From the NCBI GenBank assembly GCA_016584305.1, contig JACEEZ010022944.1, positions 19,931 through 83,930 of the forward strand: a stretch of DNA of 64,000 bases, written 5' to 3'. Position numbers and translations under genes: made by a program. Shown in pieces: positions 9,677 through 21,349 of this stretch. This DNA is from Chionoecetes opilio. Lineage: Eukaryota; Arthropoda; Malacostraca; Decapoda; Majidae. The notes below the pieces were generated by a model. It had not been told where the DNA came from. It made no database searches and worked only from the letters and a program-made list of their open reading frames with translations. Position 1 is the stretch's first letter; every line of letters begins with the position of its first letter.

Positions 9677-11236
9677 GGTTGATATGGACGAGAGTTTCAG
9701 AGACACCAACTACTTTTTCTTGGCCTACAATAGGTGCTTGTTCTAATGGTGCTAGTTTTATTTTGCGCAAACCAAAAAAAAAAAAAAAAAAATTTTTTTT
9801 TTTTTTTGTGGTTAAGGTTAGGTTAGGTTTCTTTAAAACCTGTAAGGTTAGGTTAGGTTAGGTTAGGTTTCTTTAAAACCTGTAAGGTTAGGTTAGGTTT
9901 CTTTAAAACCTGTAAGGTTAGGTTAGGTTTCATTAAAACCTGTAAGGTTAGGTTAGGTTTCTTTAAAACCTGTAAGGTTAGGTTAGGTTTCATTAAAACC
10001 TGTAAGGTAAGGTTAGGTTTCATTAAAACATAAGGTTAGGTTAGGTTTCATTAAAACCTGTAAGGTTAGGTTAGGTTTCATTAAAACCTGTAAGGTTAGG
10101 TTAGGTTTCATTAAAACCTGTAAGGTTAGGTTAGGTTTCATTAAAACCTGTAAGGTTAGGTTAGGTTTCATTAAAACCTGTAAGGTCAGGTTAGGTTTCA
10201 TTAAAACCTGTAAGGTCAGGTTAGGTTTCATTAAAACCTGTAAGGTCAGGTTAGGTTTCATTAAAACCTGTAAGGTAAGGTTAGGTTTCATTAAAACCTG
10301 TAAGGTCAGGTTAGGTTTCATTAAAACATAAGGTTAGGTTAGGTTTCATTAAAACCTGTAAGGTTAGGTTAGGTTTCTTTAAAACCTGTAAGGTAAGGTT
10401 AGGTTTCTTTAAAACCTGTAAGGTTAGGTTAGGTTTCTTTAAAACCTGTAAGGTAAGGTTAGGTTTCTTTAAAACCTGTAAGGTTAGGTTAGGTTTCTTT
10501 AAAACCTGTAAGGTTAGGTTAGGTTTCTTTAAAACCTGTAAGGTTAGGTTAGGTTTCTTTAAAACCTGTAAGGTAAGGTAAGGTTAGGTTTCTTTAAAAC
10601 CTGTAAGGTTAGGTTAGGTTTCTTTAAAACCTGTAAGGAAAGGTTAGGTTAGGTTTCATTAAAACCTGTAAGGTTAGGTTAGGTTTCTTTAAAACCTGTA
10701 AGGTAAGGTTAGGTTAGGTTTCATTAAAACCTGTAAGGTAAGGTTAGGTTAGGTTTCATTAAAACATAAGGTTAGGTTAGGTTTCATTAAAACCTGTAAG
10801 GTTAGGTTAGGTTTCATTAAAACATAAGGTTAGGTTAGGTTTTCATTAAAACCTGTAAGGTAAGGTTAGGTTTCATTAAAACATAAGGTTAGGTTAGGTT
10901 TCATTAAAACCTGTAAGGTTAGGTTAGGTTTCATTAAAACATAAGGTTAGGTTAGGTTTCATTAAAACCTGTAAGGTTAGGTTAGGTTTCATTAAAACAC
11001 AAGGTTAGGTTAGGTTTCATTAAAACCTTAAGGTAAGGTTAGGTTAGGTTTCCATTAAAACACAAGGTTAGGTTTAGGTTTTCATTAAAACCTGTAAGGT
11101 TTGTTAGGTTTTTCCTTAAAACCTGTAAGAGTTTAGGTTTAGGTTTCATTAAAACCAAGGTAGGTTAGGTTTCATTAAAACACCAAGGTTAGGTTAGGTT
11201 TCATTAAAACACAAGGTTAGGTTAGTTTCTTTTTTT

Positions 11237-11270
<34 letters not shown>

Positions 11271-11384
11271 GTTGTTTTTGCAAAATAAACTAGCACCATT
11301 AAGAAACAGCACATATTGTTAGGCCAAGAACAAGTAGTTGGTGTCTCTTGAAAACGAACGTGAACTCTTCCTCCATAAATTACC
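9677..11384. mobile_element. TIR element carrying a TTAGG-type tandem array
   Basis: The 8-bp duplication GTTCCCGG flanks it at 9669-9676 and 11385-11392. The paralogous block at 25295-25302 has a single GTTCCCGG and no insert, so it is the empty site. The ends are imperfect inverted repeats about 100 bp long (GGTTGATATGGACGAGAGTT on the left; complement of GGTAATTTATGGAGG on the right), with shared inner sequence CAACTACTTTTTCTTGGCCT. A short sibling is at 14549-14859. There is no coding capacity. The 8-bp TSD fits hAT or P-type superfamilies; assignment is uncertain. Confidence 0.75.
9808..11235 (+). repeat. 30-bp tandem array containing GGTTAGGTTAGG, about 47 copies
   Basis: The unit is AAGGTTAGGTTAGGTTTCAT plus TAAAACCTGT, with length variants where ACCTGTAAGG is shortened to ACATAAGG. 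It holds two to three copies of the arthropod telomere motif TTAGG followed by a fixed spacer. A repeated 10-residue minus-strand frame (10013-10321) is the expected by-product of a 30-bp period. T or A homopolymers border both sides. Confidence 0.93.
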
Positions 11385-11392
11385 GTTCCCGG

Positions 11393-13074
11393 TACCCTAG
11401 TCCTACATATTCCCCTGACACACTGTATTTAGTCCTGGAGGGGGCAAAGGAAACACCAATAGCACACACACACACTATACCTGGCTATGAGTGGCGAACT
11501 ACATCACTATTCGCCGATAACCGTCCAGATTCTTCAAGGTATCAAAGGAGTTGCCTCAAAACGTGCCAGTGTTGTTACTAAGGCCATCGTGAACGCAATA
11601 CTTTGGGCGCTTTAATTCCCCTATTGCTCCATTGCAGCCATTAATCCAACACTCTGTAGTCACAAATAATAATAAAGGCGTCATAAAAATGTTTATATAT
11701 CTGTTCATTTACTAAGCGTTTTAATCATGTTTTTAGGAGTTTTTTTGGGCAAGTGAAATGAACCAATGTTTACGTCAAACACAATACTGTTTGTCATGGC
11801 ACGTTGTACGTACACCACACTATAGTCGCCACTCACTCGCCACTGCACTAATGTCGCCAGGCACAATATATACCAATTATAGCATCACTACAGCCTTGTC
11901 TGTGCCACGACGACCTGTATGTGATGTAGGTACATATATTTTCCAGACAGTTTGTTAGTGGTGAGTTTAGTGTCGGTGCTTGCGAGGGAATTCTTGGCAC
12001 TTGGAAGGCTGTCTTGCCGCATGGCGGGTAGTAGCGGCTTGGCTTGTGTGTGTTCTAGCTATCTGTATATTGGTGACAAATGTTTAGCGAGATGACTGCG
12101 GCAGGAACCGTGTTAGTGACCGGGTAATAATGGGACCAGATTTTCGCCGCTCGTATTTCGAGACAGACTATTTTCCTTGGCCTGCACTAGTTGGTCGTTG
12201 TATTGCATGGTGCATCAATGATCTCAGTAATAATTGTGTAGAATGCGTATAACTAATTGCCTTTGCGATGTCCATTTTCCCAATGACGAATATTTGTTGA
12301 AGCGGAAAAACCGTCACGTAAAAATTTCATCTCTTAACTCCCAAACGTCATCCGTAGAGCGTTTCGTACATGACAGCCAAAAGATAGTAAACCCTACGTT
12401 TGCTCAAATATCTTAACGGTCTTGGGGCCCAAAAAAAAGTCGCATAACTCGTCAGAACGCAAAACCCGTAAAATTCATACCCTGTCAACGTCGAGACCAA
12501 AAGTCACGGACCATGCTGAACGGTTTTTTCTGAGGCTCGGGGGAGTTTTCGTACACAAAGCACTTACGGTTCGAGATTAAAATTAATTTCACTGATGACA
12601 AAAGTTGTAGAGGGGTCCAAACTCTATCGGTCTGTGACCTTCAAAATTACACTCAGACCCTGCACTAGTCCGCACGCCACGAAGCTCCCCTGAAGCCACC
12701 GTTTACCTTTACCCCCAGAAAAGCCACTTACGATAGAGGTTCGAAAACTTTCACTGAGGACAAAGTTGTAAGCGCAAAAAACTCTATCGGAAGTGTGCCT
12801 CGACATTACCGTAAGACCTACATTAAGTCCCCAGACGCCGAAAGCTCACTTCTCCTACAATATCGCCTGGTTTCTCTGTAGTTGGTCTATTTTGTTAGTT
12901 TTTTTATTATTTGTAGTTGTCTTTGCTATTTTTTCAGAGTGGTGACTTGGTAGTGTATTTTTAAGTTTTGTGTTTGTTTGTGTTTGTTGTTTGTACGTTA
13001 GTTGTGAAAGTTTTGTTTATTGTTGAGTTGAGGGTCTGCTTGCTTGGTGAGGACTCTTGGCACGCCTTCTGGCA
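11393..13074. other. Conserved non-coding block of the tandem unit, first copy
   Basis: Matches 25303-27084 with many small indels. No gene is seen. The part near 11800-11890 (CACTAATGTCGCCAGGCAC) is also similar to 1790-1870 in the palindrome. At 12124-12170 lies a sequence resembling the left end of the 9677 element (GGGTAATAATGG...). At 12400-12840 two related segments of about 160 bp repeat, each with CACTTACG and AACTCTATCGG. Confidence 0.6.
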
Positions 13075-13185
13075 GATGGTGGTGTTTGGCAGTGCTACAA
13101 TCAGAACCATAAGAAGGAAGCTACAAGAGGCTGGGAGACATTACACGAGGTAGTTCCTGTTACTTAACACTACTACATCCCCATC
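13075..13185 (-). mobile_element. 3' end of CR1-like LINE
   Basis: GGAAGCTACAAGAGGC and GGTAGTTCCTGT are the reverse complement of the 3' terminus of the LINE ending at 32281. Only the terminal 100 bp is present. Confidence 0.65.
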
Positions 13186-14080
13186 CATAACACTGTCCAG
13201 CCTCCTTCATAATGTAGTACTCGAGGAGGAGGTGGTTGCCGCAATGCCGCCGGGTTGCAGCTCGCGCACAATCCCTATTTAAACAAAGGCCAAAAAAAGC
13301 CTTTCCTCTTCTCTCTCATCTCCTCTTTTGGGCTTCTTTATATTTCAAGTCCCCTGCTGCTATAACCTCTGCGGCAATCAAAATACAGGGGATCAACAAG
13401 TTAATTTATTCTGTCGGGAATAAGAATAGCACAACAGCGATACATTTCGACAGTTTGGTATCTTGGTAGCAAATGACGCAACATGTTGCGCGGGAAACCC
13501 TAAGTGACGCAGCCAGCAGTCCTTCTCTCCCCACAGGGAAAAGAACGGCTAGTCGGCTACAACCATGGGCAAGAAGGAAGATATGGGTCAAGTTTCGACC
13601 CCGAGCTTGACAGACGGAGCCCTACAAAGCGCTACTTGATCTATTGCAGAAAGGTTCCCACAAGAATAAGACTTTCCTTTTCCCTCGTCTGCCATTTTGT
13701 TGTGGCTGGTAAGCTCCACGCCCTTAACGTCACCCCCTTTGACCTTAGGCGTGGACATGACCCCAACACGCTGTCCTCCGCCTCACCTGTGTCTTCCTCC
13801 AGGAGACAGGTCAGCTGCCACGCCTGTGATAGCCTGCCAGGACATCACCACCAGGCTGCCAGTGTAGGTCAGTGTGGCTGGTCGTCATCTGCCCTAGCTT
13901 TGTGTTTTTCTGTCAGCCCCTGAGTCAATCGTGTCAGCCTTGGTCAGCCTCAACAACTCCAGCCACAATTTCTCCTTCGAAGTCTCCCATGTTACTTCCT
14001 TGCACTGATCACTCCTTACTCTTGGTTTTTTTTTTTTTTTTTTTTTTTATTATACTTCAATAGTTGTTATTATAGTGTTT
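13186..14080. other. No recognisable gene
   Basis: Several frames of 60-139 residues are open here, but none shows a known domain, repeat structure or conservation with other copies. A T run is at 14025-14048. Confidence 0.4.
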
Positions 14081-14540
14081 GGCCATACTCCCCTCTCCCA
14101 CAAACACGCTGGGCCACCTGGCCCATGCGGGATTAAAGGCCCAGGCTACAAAACCTGCCTATCCACATCATAGTGTTGGTGGAGTTTAGGGCTGTTGAAC
14201 ACATTCACTACATCCAGGGAACATTCATTGTATTTCGTCTGAGTCCAGAGAACGTGTGCACCTGAACATCTCACATGCAATATGACCCAAGTGTCCAGAA
14301 CCCCCACCCCCGCTAGATGTTACCTTAGCTAGGCTAGGTTTATACGTAGTTTGTACTATAGGTTAGTTAGATTGGTTAGGTAGATTTTGGTTAGGTTAGG
14401 TTAGGTTGGATTTGGTTAGGTTAGGTTAGGTTAGGTTAGGTTAGGTTAGGTTAGATTGAATTTAACTTTTCGGTAGGCAAATTTCTCTAGATACCAGGAA
14501 ATTACCCCAGATTCTAGGGAATTTACACCCCCCTCACACT
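14080..14540 (+). repeat. Repeated flank with interstitial TTAGG tract
   Basis: 14080-14330 is repeated at 27540-27780. It is followed by about 12 near-perfect TTAGG units (14390-14455); the matching tract at 27790-27990 is longer and interspersed with GATTTGG variants. These are internal, not chromosome ends. Confidence 0.7.
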
Positions 14541-14548
14541 CTCGTCTT

Positions 14549-14734
14549 GTTATAATGGACGAGAGTTTCGGGGAGGGTCGTTTTCAGAGACCAACAATTT
14601 TTTCTTGGCCTCCAATAGTGCTTGTTCTAATGAGATAGTTTTTATTTTGGCAAAAGAAAAAAAGAAGAAAAAAGTATCCTATTGTGGTTAAGGTTAGGTT
14701 TAGGTTTCATTAAACCTTTCGTTTAGGCTAGGTT

Positions 14735-14767
<33 letters not shown>

Positions 14768-14859
14768 GGTTGCGCAAAATAAAACCAAGCCTCCTATTAT
14801 AGGCCAAGAAAAATAGTTGGTGTCTCTGAAAACTACCGCGAAACTCGTCCATTATTACC
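14549..14859. mobile_element. Short sibling of the 9677 TIR element, 311 bp
   Basis: The ends GTTATAATGGACGAGAG and complement GGTAATAATGGACGAGTT match the 9677 family. The interior has the same CTTGGCCT and GCAAAATAAAACC segments and homopolymer runs, but only one to two GGTTAGGTT units. Flanks CTCGTCTT (14541-14548) and CAAGTCTT (14860-14867) are a diverged 8-bp duplication. The region near 28058-28066 reads as the unoccupied site. Confidence 0.7.
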
Positions 14860-15377
14860 CAAGTCTTAAATTACGTGTTTCCGACGCATAATTTTGTTCC
14901 CCTCCCGAAAACCTCCTGCATTGCCACAGTCCCCAAGCTTGTTTGGGGGAAGTGGGAGTCGGGTCAACACTATGAAGTTACACCATTTTTTCCTGGCCTA
15001 CCATCGCTGCTTTATTTAATGCAGATTGTTTTATTTCCGGAACCCATATTAAAAAAATAATAAGTTCATCACCGAATTTTATGGTCGCCGTTTTCATTAC
15101 AAACACTGGAATCTCCATCAGTAAGGCACTAAAACTTGGCCGGGAAAAAATGAGTCAGGGTCCTCAGATAAACAGGGCCAGCGCGGGGCTCTCTGTGGTG
15201 CTGACTGTCACCACTGTTGCAGTGCTGAGGTCCACAGTCCAAGCCGGCTGCCCCCCCGGCACTGGGGGGGGGGAACCGGCTCGCTGGGCGGCCAATCCCC
15301 CGAGGGTTCCGCAGGACCGGCCGTCGCGTGTTGTGCCCGAGTGCTGCTGCGTGGGGCTTGTGGGCCGGGCAGCACAG

Positions 15378-16495
15378 ATGGCCGGTAGCCGCAGGATCAG
15401 TCTACCTCAGGGTGGGGAGGCAAACAGGGGTGATGGCAAGATCACCTGGAGGCATGCAGCTCAGGCCACAAGGCACACACTGAGCTTGAAGTGCCAGCAG
15501 TTGACCAGACATTCAATACAAGAGTCTGCTTGTAGCAACATTCCTTGACACACAGTGGTGTTAAGAACCATTGAATGTTTAGGAGTGTGGGAAAAGATTT
15601 GCTAGAAAGAGTAACCTCACCACACACACCCTGACCACACAGTGGTGATAAGAACCATGAATGTGTTAAGAGTGTGGGAAAAGATTTGCTACAAAGAGTC
15701 ACTCCCCACACCCCTGACACACAGTGGTGTTAGGAATTATGAATGTTTAGAGTGTGGAAAAGATTTTACTACAAAGAGTGACCTCACCAAACACACCCTG
15801 ACACCAGTGTGTTAAGATTATGAATTTTTTTAGAGTGTTGGGGGGAAAAAAAAAAAAAAGATTTACTACAATGTTTCCCCCTCACCAACACAACCCTGAC
15901 ACACGTGGTGTTAAGAATTATGAAAATGTTTTAGAGTGTGGAAAAAATTTACTACAATGGGTAACCTCACCGACCATTGCACCCTGACACACAGTGGTGT
16001 TAAGAATTATGATGTATAGAGTGTGGAAAAAAGATATACTAAATGGGTCACCTCACCAAACACAACCTGCCACCAGTGGTGTTAGAATTATAATGTTTAG
16101 AGTGTCGGGAAAAGATATACTAGAATGGCTAACCTCACCAACACACCCTGACACACGTGGTGTTAAGACACCATGAATGCCTAGAGTGTGTGAAAATGTT
16201 TTATACCACTATGAACTCACCCAACACTACCGCTGACACACATGGTGGTTAAGAATTATGAATGTTTGAGTGTGGAAAGATTTACTAGAATGGATACTCA
16301 CAACACACCCTGACACCAGTGGTGTTAAGAACCATGAATGCTATAGTGTGGGAAACGGTTTTATACCCGTTCGACTCACCCCAACCCACCTTATAGACAC
16401 ACTGCTTGCACGGGGTTCAAGTGGTGATATTGTTGTAGCAAGTGTTTCGAAGACAAAGAGTAATTTTGCCCCGCACATTAAGTCCATTTTGATTG
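15378..16495 (+). pseudogene. Degraded C2H2 zinc-finger copy (U2)
   Basis: Starts at an ATG followed by GCCGGTAGCCGCAGGATCAG, matching the U1 start with indels, and ends at a relic of the final finger (AGTAATTTTGCCCCGCACAT). About 11 finger units are recognisable from repeated GTGTTAAGAATTATGAATG and GAGTGTGGGAAAAG blocks. One- to three-base insertions and deletions occur in almost every unit, so no frame spans more than one or two fingers. The stop is lost (TTTTGATT). The leader is the same type as U1 and U6. The poly(A) signal is mutated. Genuine decay or unpolished sequence are both possible. Confidence 0.8.
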
Positions 16496-17044
16496 GTGTT
16501 GTTGTGTGGACAAGTGTGTGGTTGTACCCGTGCCTGTGGGAGTTGTCCCTTTGTGGCAATGGTTGGTTGTGGTGGGCAGTGTGTTACATGTGTGGTGGCA
16601 GCCGGCCCTATGGTGTTCGTGGGGAGTATGGCCCCAAGCAGTTGTTGGGTTGGCAGTGCAGGTTTGACTTTCATAAATTATCCAGGGTTTTAAAGGTTTC
16701 TCTGCTGATGCCTTAAAAAACAGTCCTTTCCACGCATAAGTTACACCTCCTATATTCTGCAGGTCCATCTATGTATACTCACATAAACCTTACTCTGTCT
16801 CTTAATCACTGGACAGCCGCAGAAAAAGTGATTCACAACTGAACAGTGTACATATGCGAATGTGTCTAATATAGGCATGGGTTTGTTTTTCAGAATTTTT
16901 AACTAACTTGGTTCCTCTCCTCTCTCTCTCTCTCTCTCTCTCTCCTTCACACGGCACACCAATGCAGCCCCTTCAGTCTTGCGTTTTCATGAGCACACTG
17001 GATTCCAACACCCCCTGTTTGCAGACGTCCTCAAGAGTTGACTT

Positions 17045-17252
17045 AACCCCTTTCCGCCCAGAAGCTTCCTGGGCTGATAAAAAATGAGTCTTTTGTTACT
17101 ATAAATTACGAAAAGTAACTCAATATACCGAAATTATTAGTCGACAAAGGATACTAAGCAGATCATATCTATAAAATATTGCTGAGATTCATTAAACCAT
17201 CTAATATACCGCCAAAATACAATGGCCATTACGTTTGGGCGTGAAGGGTTAA
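17045..17252. mobile_element. piggyBac-like MITE, degraded copy in U2 flank
   Basis: TTAACCCCTTTCCGCCCAGA on the left and GGGCGTGAAGGGTTAA on the right match the element at 7743 at the same relative place in the unit. Confidence 0.65.
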
Positions 17253-18735
17253 AGGACACGACACGCCTCTTGGTACAGTCCGTGGCCAAGGACAGATCAG
17301 GTGTCAGAGAGAACGTTCAACCTCAAGGTGTGGGGTTACGGTTAGGTTGGGTTAGGTCGGGGTATCGCCTCACGGGGACTAAAGCTGAAGGTGATCAATG
17401 CGCTGAGGCTCCTTGCCGAGGTGGGGCACGTTAGCTGGGAAGACACTGGCGCTCTGAGGGGGCCTACTATTTTGCAAGGCAAGAGGTTGGAGATTGGATC
17501 TAGCCCATAGGGATCTGTGGATTACAGTTTGATGTTCTTACGCTCCCACTCAAATCTATCGGAAAATAATATTTTCGATTTCCTGGCTGCTCAAAAATAT
17601 TCCGAAATTGACGAAAATCAGGTTTTTTGTTATTTTGCCGCATAAGTAATGAGTCCGGCAGGAAAAACTTATGGAGTAACAAAGGTTCATCTTGAGGTGT
17701 TCTACATGACGCAGTATCGGCTTTGTCAAAACACCTCCTGGTTGTTCGAGAACATGATATTTTGTATAAAGTACAATATGCTATTTGCTCGGTTTCTTTA
17801 CCCAATCAAATTTTTTTTGCTTTGCGCCAAAGATAGTCCCTTGATCTACTTCATATTATACTTCTCTATACATGGTGCACTTTTCTCTGCCATAGTATTT
17901 TAATTATTGAAAAAAATGTTAATTAAAACACAAAATCAAGATCAATCAAGACAGTCTTTGCACTCCCTTGCCAATTTGCAATAATTTTGAAAATAGATTT
18001 GCTTGAATGATTTTTCCTAGCCGTTTTGGGCATGCTGAACACGAATCTGGCGGCAGTTTTCAGTTTCAATGATTAAAGTCCTCTATTTCAGCCAGTTCAC
18101 AATGACATGATACTTCCAGATATTCCTTCAAACCATAAATTAGAGACAAACTTACTACAAGACATACCAATATAATAGTAATTGCTTTCCTCATGCATGT
18201 TGCATTTGCACTTTTCTGCCTTAGTTTTTTTAATATTGAAACAAAAATTAATTAAAAAAAAATAAAGGCAAAAATTTGCAAATATTTTTTTGAGAAATAA
18301 GATTTGCTTGAAAATTAGTTCCCTAGAAGTTATCGGCATGCCTGAACACGATCGGAGTCATTTCAGTTTACAACTTTAAAAGTCGCTTATTTCCGCCACT
18401 TCACAATGACATTCCCCATTCACAATGTGTGTTTAGTGTTGAGCTATTTGTGTGTGTACGGTTTGAGCCAAGCTTGCAATGCCCCGTTTTGGAAACTCTA
18501 TTTTTGTTCATAAAAATTGACGTCTATGTTTACACACATCCCTTCCCCGGGCCAAGGGAAGAGCGAGGCGATGTAAAAAAAAAAAAAAAAGCAGGTCACA
18601 AGAGGAAAGAAGAGTGTGGCGGACGTCAACCCTTGCCTCTCGCCTCCCTATAAACACAAGTTCATTCTCTATCCAAAAGTATGATTTACCGAACGGAAGT
18701 GTCATAGAGAGAATGTGTCCTAGAATCCAATAAGG
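17253..18735. other. Non-coding block of the tandem unit
   Basis: No gene is supported. 17443-17760 is repeated at 23935-24240 and 18420-18735 at 24270-24535, both in degraded form. Two AT-rich segments (17880-18060 and 18190-18390) are similar to each other, including TTTGCTTGAA and the CTGAACACGA-like motif, suggesting an internal duplication. Confidence 0.5.
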
Positions 18736-18780
18736 TAACAGAAACCACACGCCCCATTGTGTAGGCAATTTCGTCCTAGT

Positions 18781-19245
18781 GTAAATAATCCAGTTTTTTT
18801 GGTTTATGGAACTGTCGCCGATAGGAACTCTCGCCGAAAACCAACCCAGAACTCAAATCTCGCCGACATTGGAACACTCGCCGACGTGTACTTTTTCGGC
18901 GACAGTTTTCAACTTGTAATATATGAAATGGGAATCTACCTAACCTACTACGTAACCTAAGCCGAACGTTCAGGCTAGTGTTGGTATTTAATCCCTGAAT
19001 GCAAAACAACGGTGTGGGACACTCGCCGACGTGATAAATAGGCACACTCGTTTACGTCGCGAGTGTTCCTTAATCGGCGACAGTTCCAGGTAACACGATA
19101 GGTTTATGGAACTGTCGTCGAAACACCAATCGAACTCTCGCCGACGTGATAAATAGAAAACTCGTTACTTCGGCGAGTGTTCCTATCGGCGACAGTTCCA
19201 AGTACACCTAGTTATGGAACTGTCGTCGAAACATCAATCCAGGAC
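18781..19245. repeat. 115-bp dyad satellite, second array
   Basis: Same units as 9060-9668, with more base losses. Confidence 0.85.
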
Positions 19246-19800
19246 TCTGCTCCCCCCTTTGACGCTCCGCTTGATTCGGGTGAGTAATAGTGGTTCGTTT
19301 GTTCTTGTGCGTTCCCTTTTTTTGCCTCCCCGCGGGGTGGGGGGCTTCTCCCCCGTCTCCAAGTGGCGGGTAGCTTAGTGCACTACTTAAGGGACCAAAA
19401 ATCGGCTTTGAATAGGAAAGCCGTTTTTGGGTCCCTGGCAGAGCTAGGCACGGCCTTGGGCCTCCCCCCCTTTCCCTTCCCCACAAGTTTTCACCCCTCC
19501 CCCCGGGGGATGATTATTGGGATGGTTATGATAGCCCCGGGGGCCGGGCTGGGGATCCCCGGGCCCTCGGAGGTTTGGCACGGCTTTGCCGAGTTGTTTC
19601 TTTTTCTTTCAGATCTAAGTGAAACCCTGGTATACAAACCAGATGGGGGTTTTTGGTTCCCTGTATACCCGGGTTTTTGCCCGGGTGGCGATCTTTCCTA
19701 CCCTTGCTTAGTCCTACTCTGTCAGGGACCAAAATAGGTTTTTCATATTTCAACCGCATTTGTCTCTCACCCCCGCGCTGCGCATAGGGCCTGGCAACCC
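19246..19800. other. GC-rich hairpin cluster, unique in the window
   Basis: No gene is supported. Strong dyads are 19391-19435 (GGGACC...GGTCCC with CGGCTTT/AAAGCCG inside), 19629-19679 (GGTATAC...GTATACC) and 19678-19695 (CCCGGGTTTTTGCCCGGG). The block sits between the satellite and U3, where other units have different leaders. Confidence 0.55.
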
Positions 19801-19892
19801 TTTTATCATGGAAAACCCTTTGTTCGTCCCCCCCGGCCGTCGCGTGTGGGGGCCAGAGTTTTGCTGCGGTGGGGGCTGGGGGGCCGGGCAAG

Positions 19893-21092
19893 CATGAGTG
19901 GCGGGAGCAGCAGGATCATTCAGTCTGCCTGGAGTGGGGAGGCACAGGGTGATGGAAGATCCCCTGGAGGCGGCGCTCAGCCACAAGGCCACAGTGAGTA
20001 AGTGCCACAGTGGACAAAACATTAAAAACGCAAGAGTGACCTTAAGAGACTTTCTTGACACCAGTGGTTTTTAAAAACCTGAAGTTTGAGTGGGGAAAAA
20101 GATTTACTCAAAAGAGAAACCTCACCACCCCAAAACCTGCACACATGGTGTTAAGAATTAAAATGTTTAGAGTGTGGGAAAAGATTTCACATGGGCCCCC
20201 TCCCAAACACACCTGCACCATGGTTTAAGAATTATGTTTTTTTAGTGGGGGAAAAAATTTTCAAAAGTCACCTCACCAACCCCCCTGACACACAGGGGGT
20301 GTCAAGAATTATGAAGTTTAGAGTGTGGGAAAAGATTTACTACAAGGGGTTTCCCTCACCACACCCCCCCTGACACAGTGGTTTAAAAATTAAATTTTTT
20401 AGAGTGGGGGAAAAGTTTTGCTAGAAAGGGTGACCTCCCCACACACCCCTGAAAAACAGTGGTGTCACAATTATAAATGTTTAGAGTGGGGGAAAAGTTT
20501 TCTACAATGGGAAACCTCACCACAAAAACCCCTTTGACACACGGGGTGTCAAGAATTTGAATCTTTGATTGGGGGAAAAAAATTTACTACAGGGGTTCCT
20601 CACCAAACACACCCTAAAAACCAGTGGTGTTAAGAATCAAAATGTTTAAGTGTGGGAAAAGATTTGCTAAAAGAGTCACCTCACCGAAAACCCTGCACAC
20701 AGGGGTGTTAAGAATTTGTGTTTAGAGTGGAAAAAAGTTTACTACAAGGTTCCCTCACCCAACCCCCGACACACGTGGGTTAAGAACCATAAATCCCTAA
20801 GTGGGGGAAAAGTTTACAAAAAGAGTGACCTCCAAGCACACCCTGACCACGTGGGTTAAAAACCATAATGCCTGGGGGGGAAAAAAGATTTCTACAAAGG
20901 GAAACCTAAAAAAACCCACCCTGCCCCAAAAAGGGGTTTTTAGAAACCCATGAATGCCTGAGTGTGGGAAAAGGTTTTATACCATAAAAACTCAAAAAAC
21001 ACACCTTTAACACCTGGTTGGGGATTAAAGGGGGATATTTGTAGCAAGTGTTTAAAGAAAAAGGGTGATTTTGCCAGCACAGAAATCCCTTT
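19893..21092 (+). pseudogene. Heavily degraded C2H2 zinc-finger copy (U3)
   Basis: Opens with ATGAGTGGCGGGAGCAGCAG and ends at the relic of the last finger (GGTGATTTTGCCAGCACA). Some 13 finger units can be traced, but nearly every unit has several missing bases or overlong G, C or A runs (for example GTGGGGGAAAAG for GTGTGGGAAAAG). The same damage runs through its non-coding flank to about 24500, which points to low-quality consensus. Its leader differs from all other copies upstream of CCGGCCGTCGCG. Confidence 0.75.
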
Positions 21093-21349
21093 TGAGGGTG
21101 TGTTGTGTGGACAGTGGGTTTACCCGGCTGGGGGTGGCATGTGTGCAAGGGGTGGGGGTGGTGGGCAGTGGTTACATGTGTGGGGGCAGCCGCCCCCTTG
21201 TTTCTGGAGGGAGTAATCCCCCCGCTTTTTTGGGTTGGAAAGTGCGGTGTGACTTTCAATAAATGTATCCGGGTTTTTAAAGGTTTCTCGCTGATTCCCT
21301 TTAAAAAAACGTCTTTCCACGCATAAGTTACACCCTTTTTTTCGCAGTC

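Noticed and set aside
10013..10321. Repeated 10-residue peptide gene
   Set aside because: By-product of the 30-bp array; length variants break the frame at both ends.
9808..11235. CRISPR-like or true telomeric array
   Set aside because: No unique spacers, and the genome is eukaryotic. The unit is a 30-mer rather than pure TTAGG and sits inside a bounded element with unique sequence on both sides, so it is not a chromosome end.
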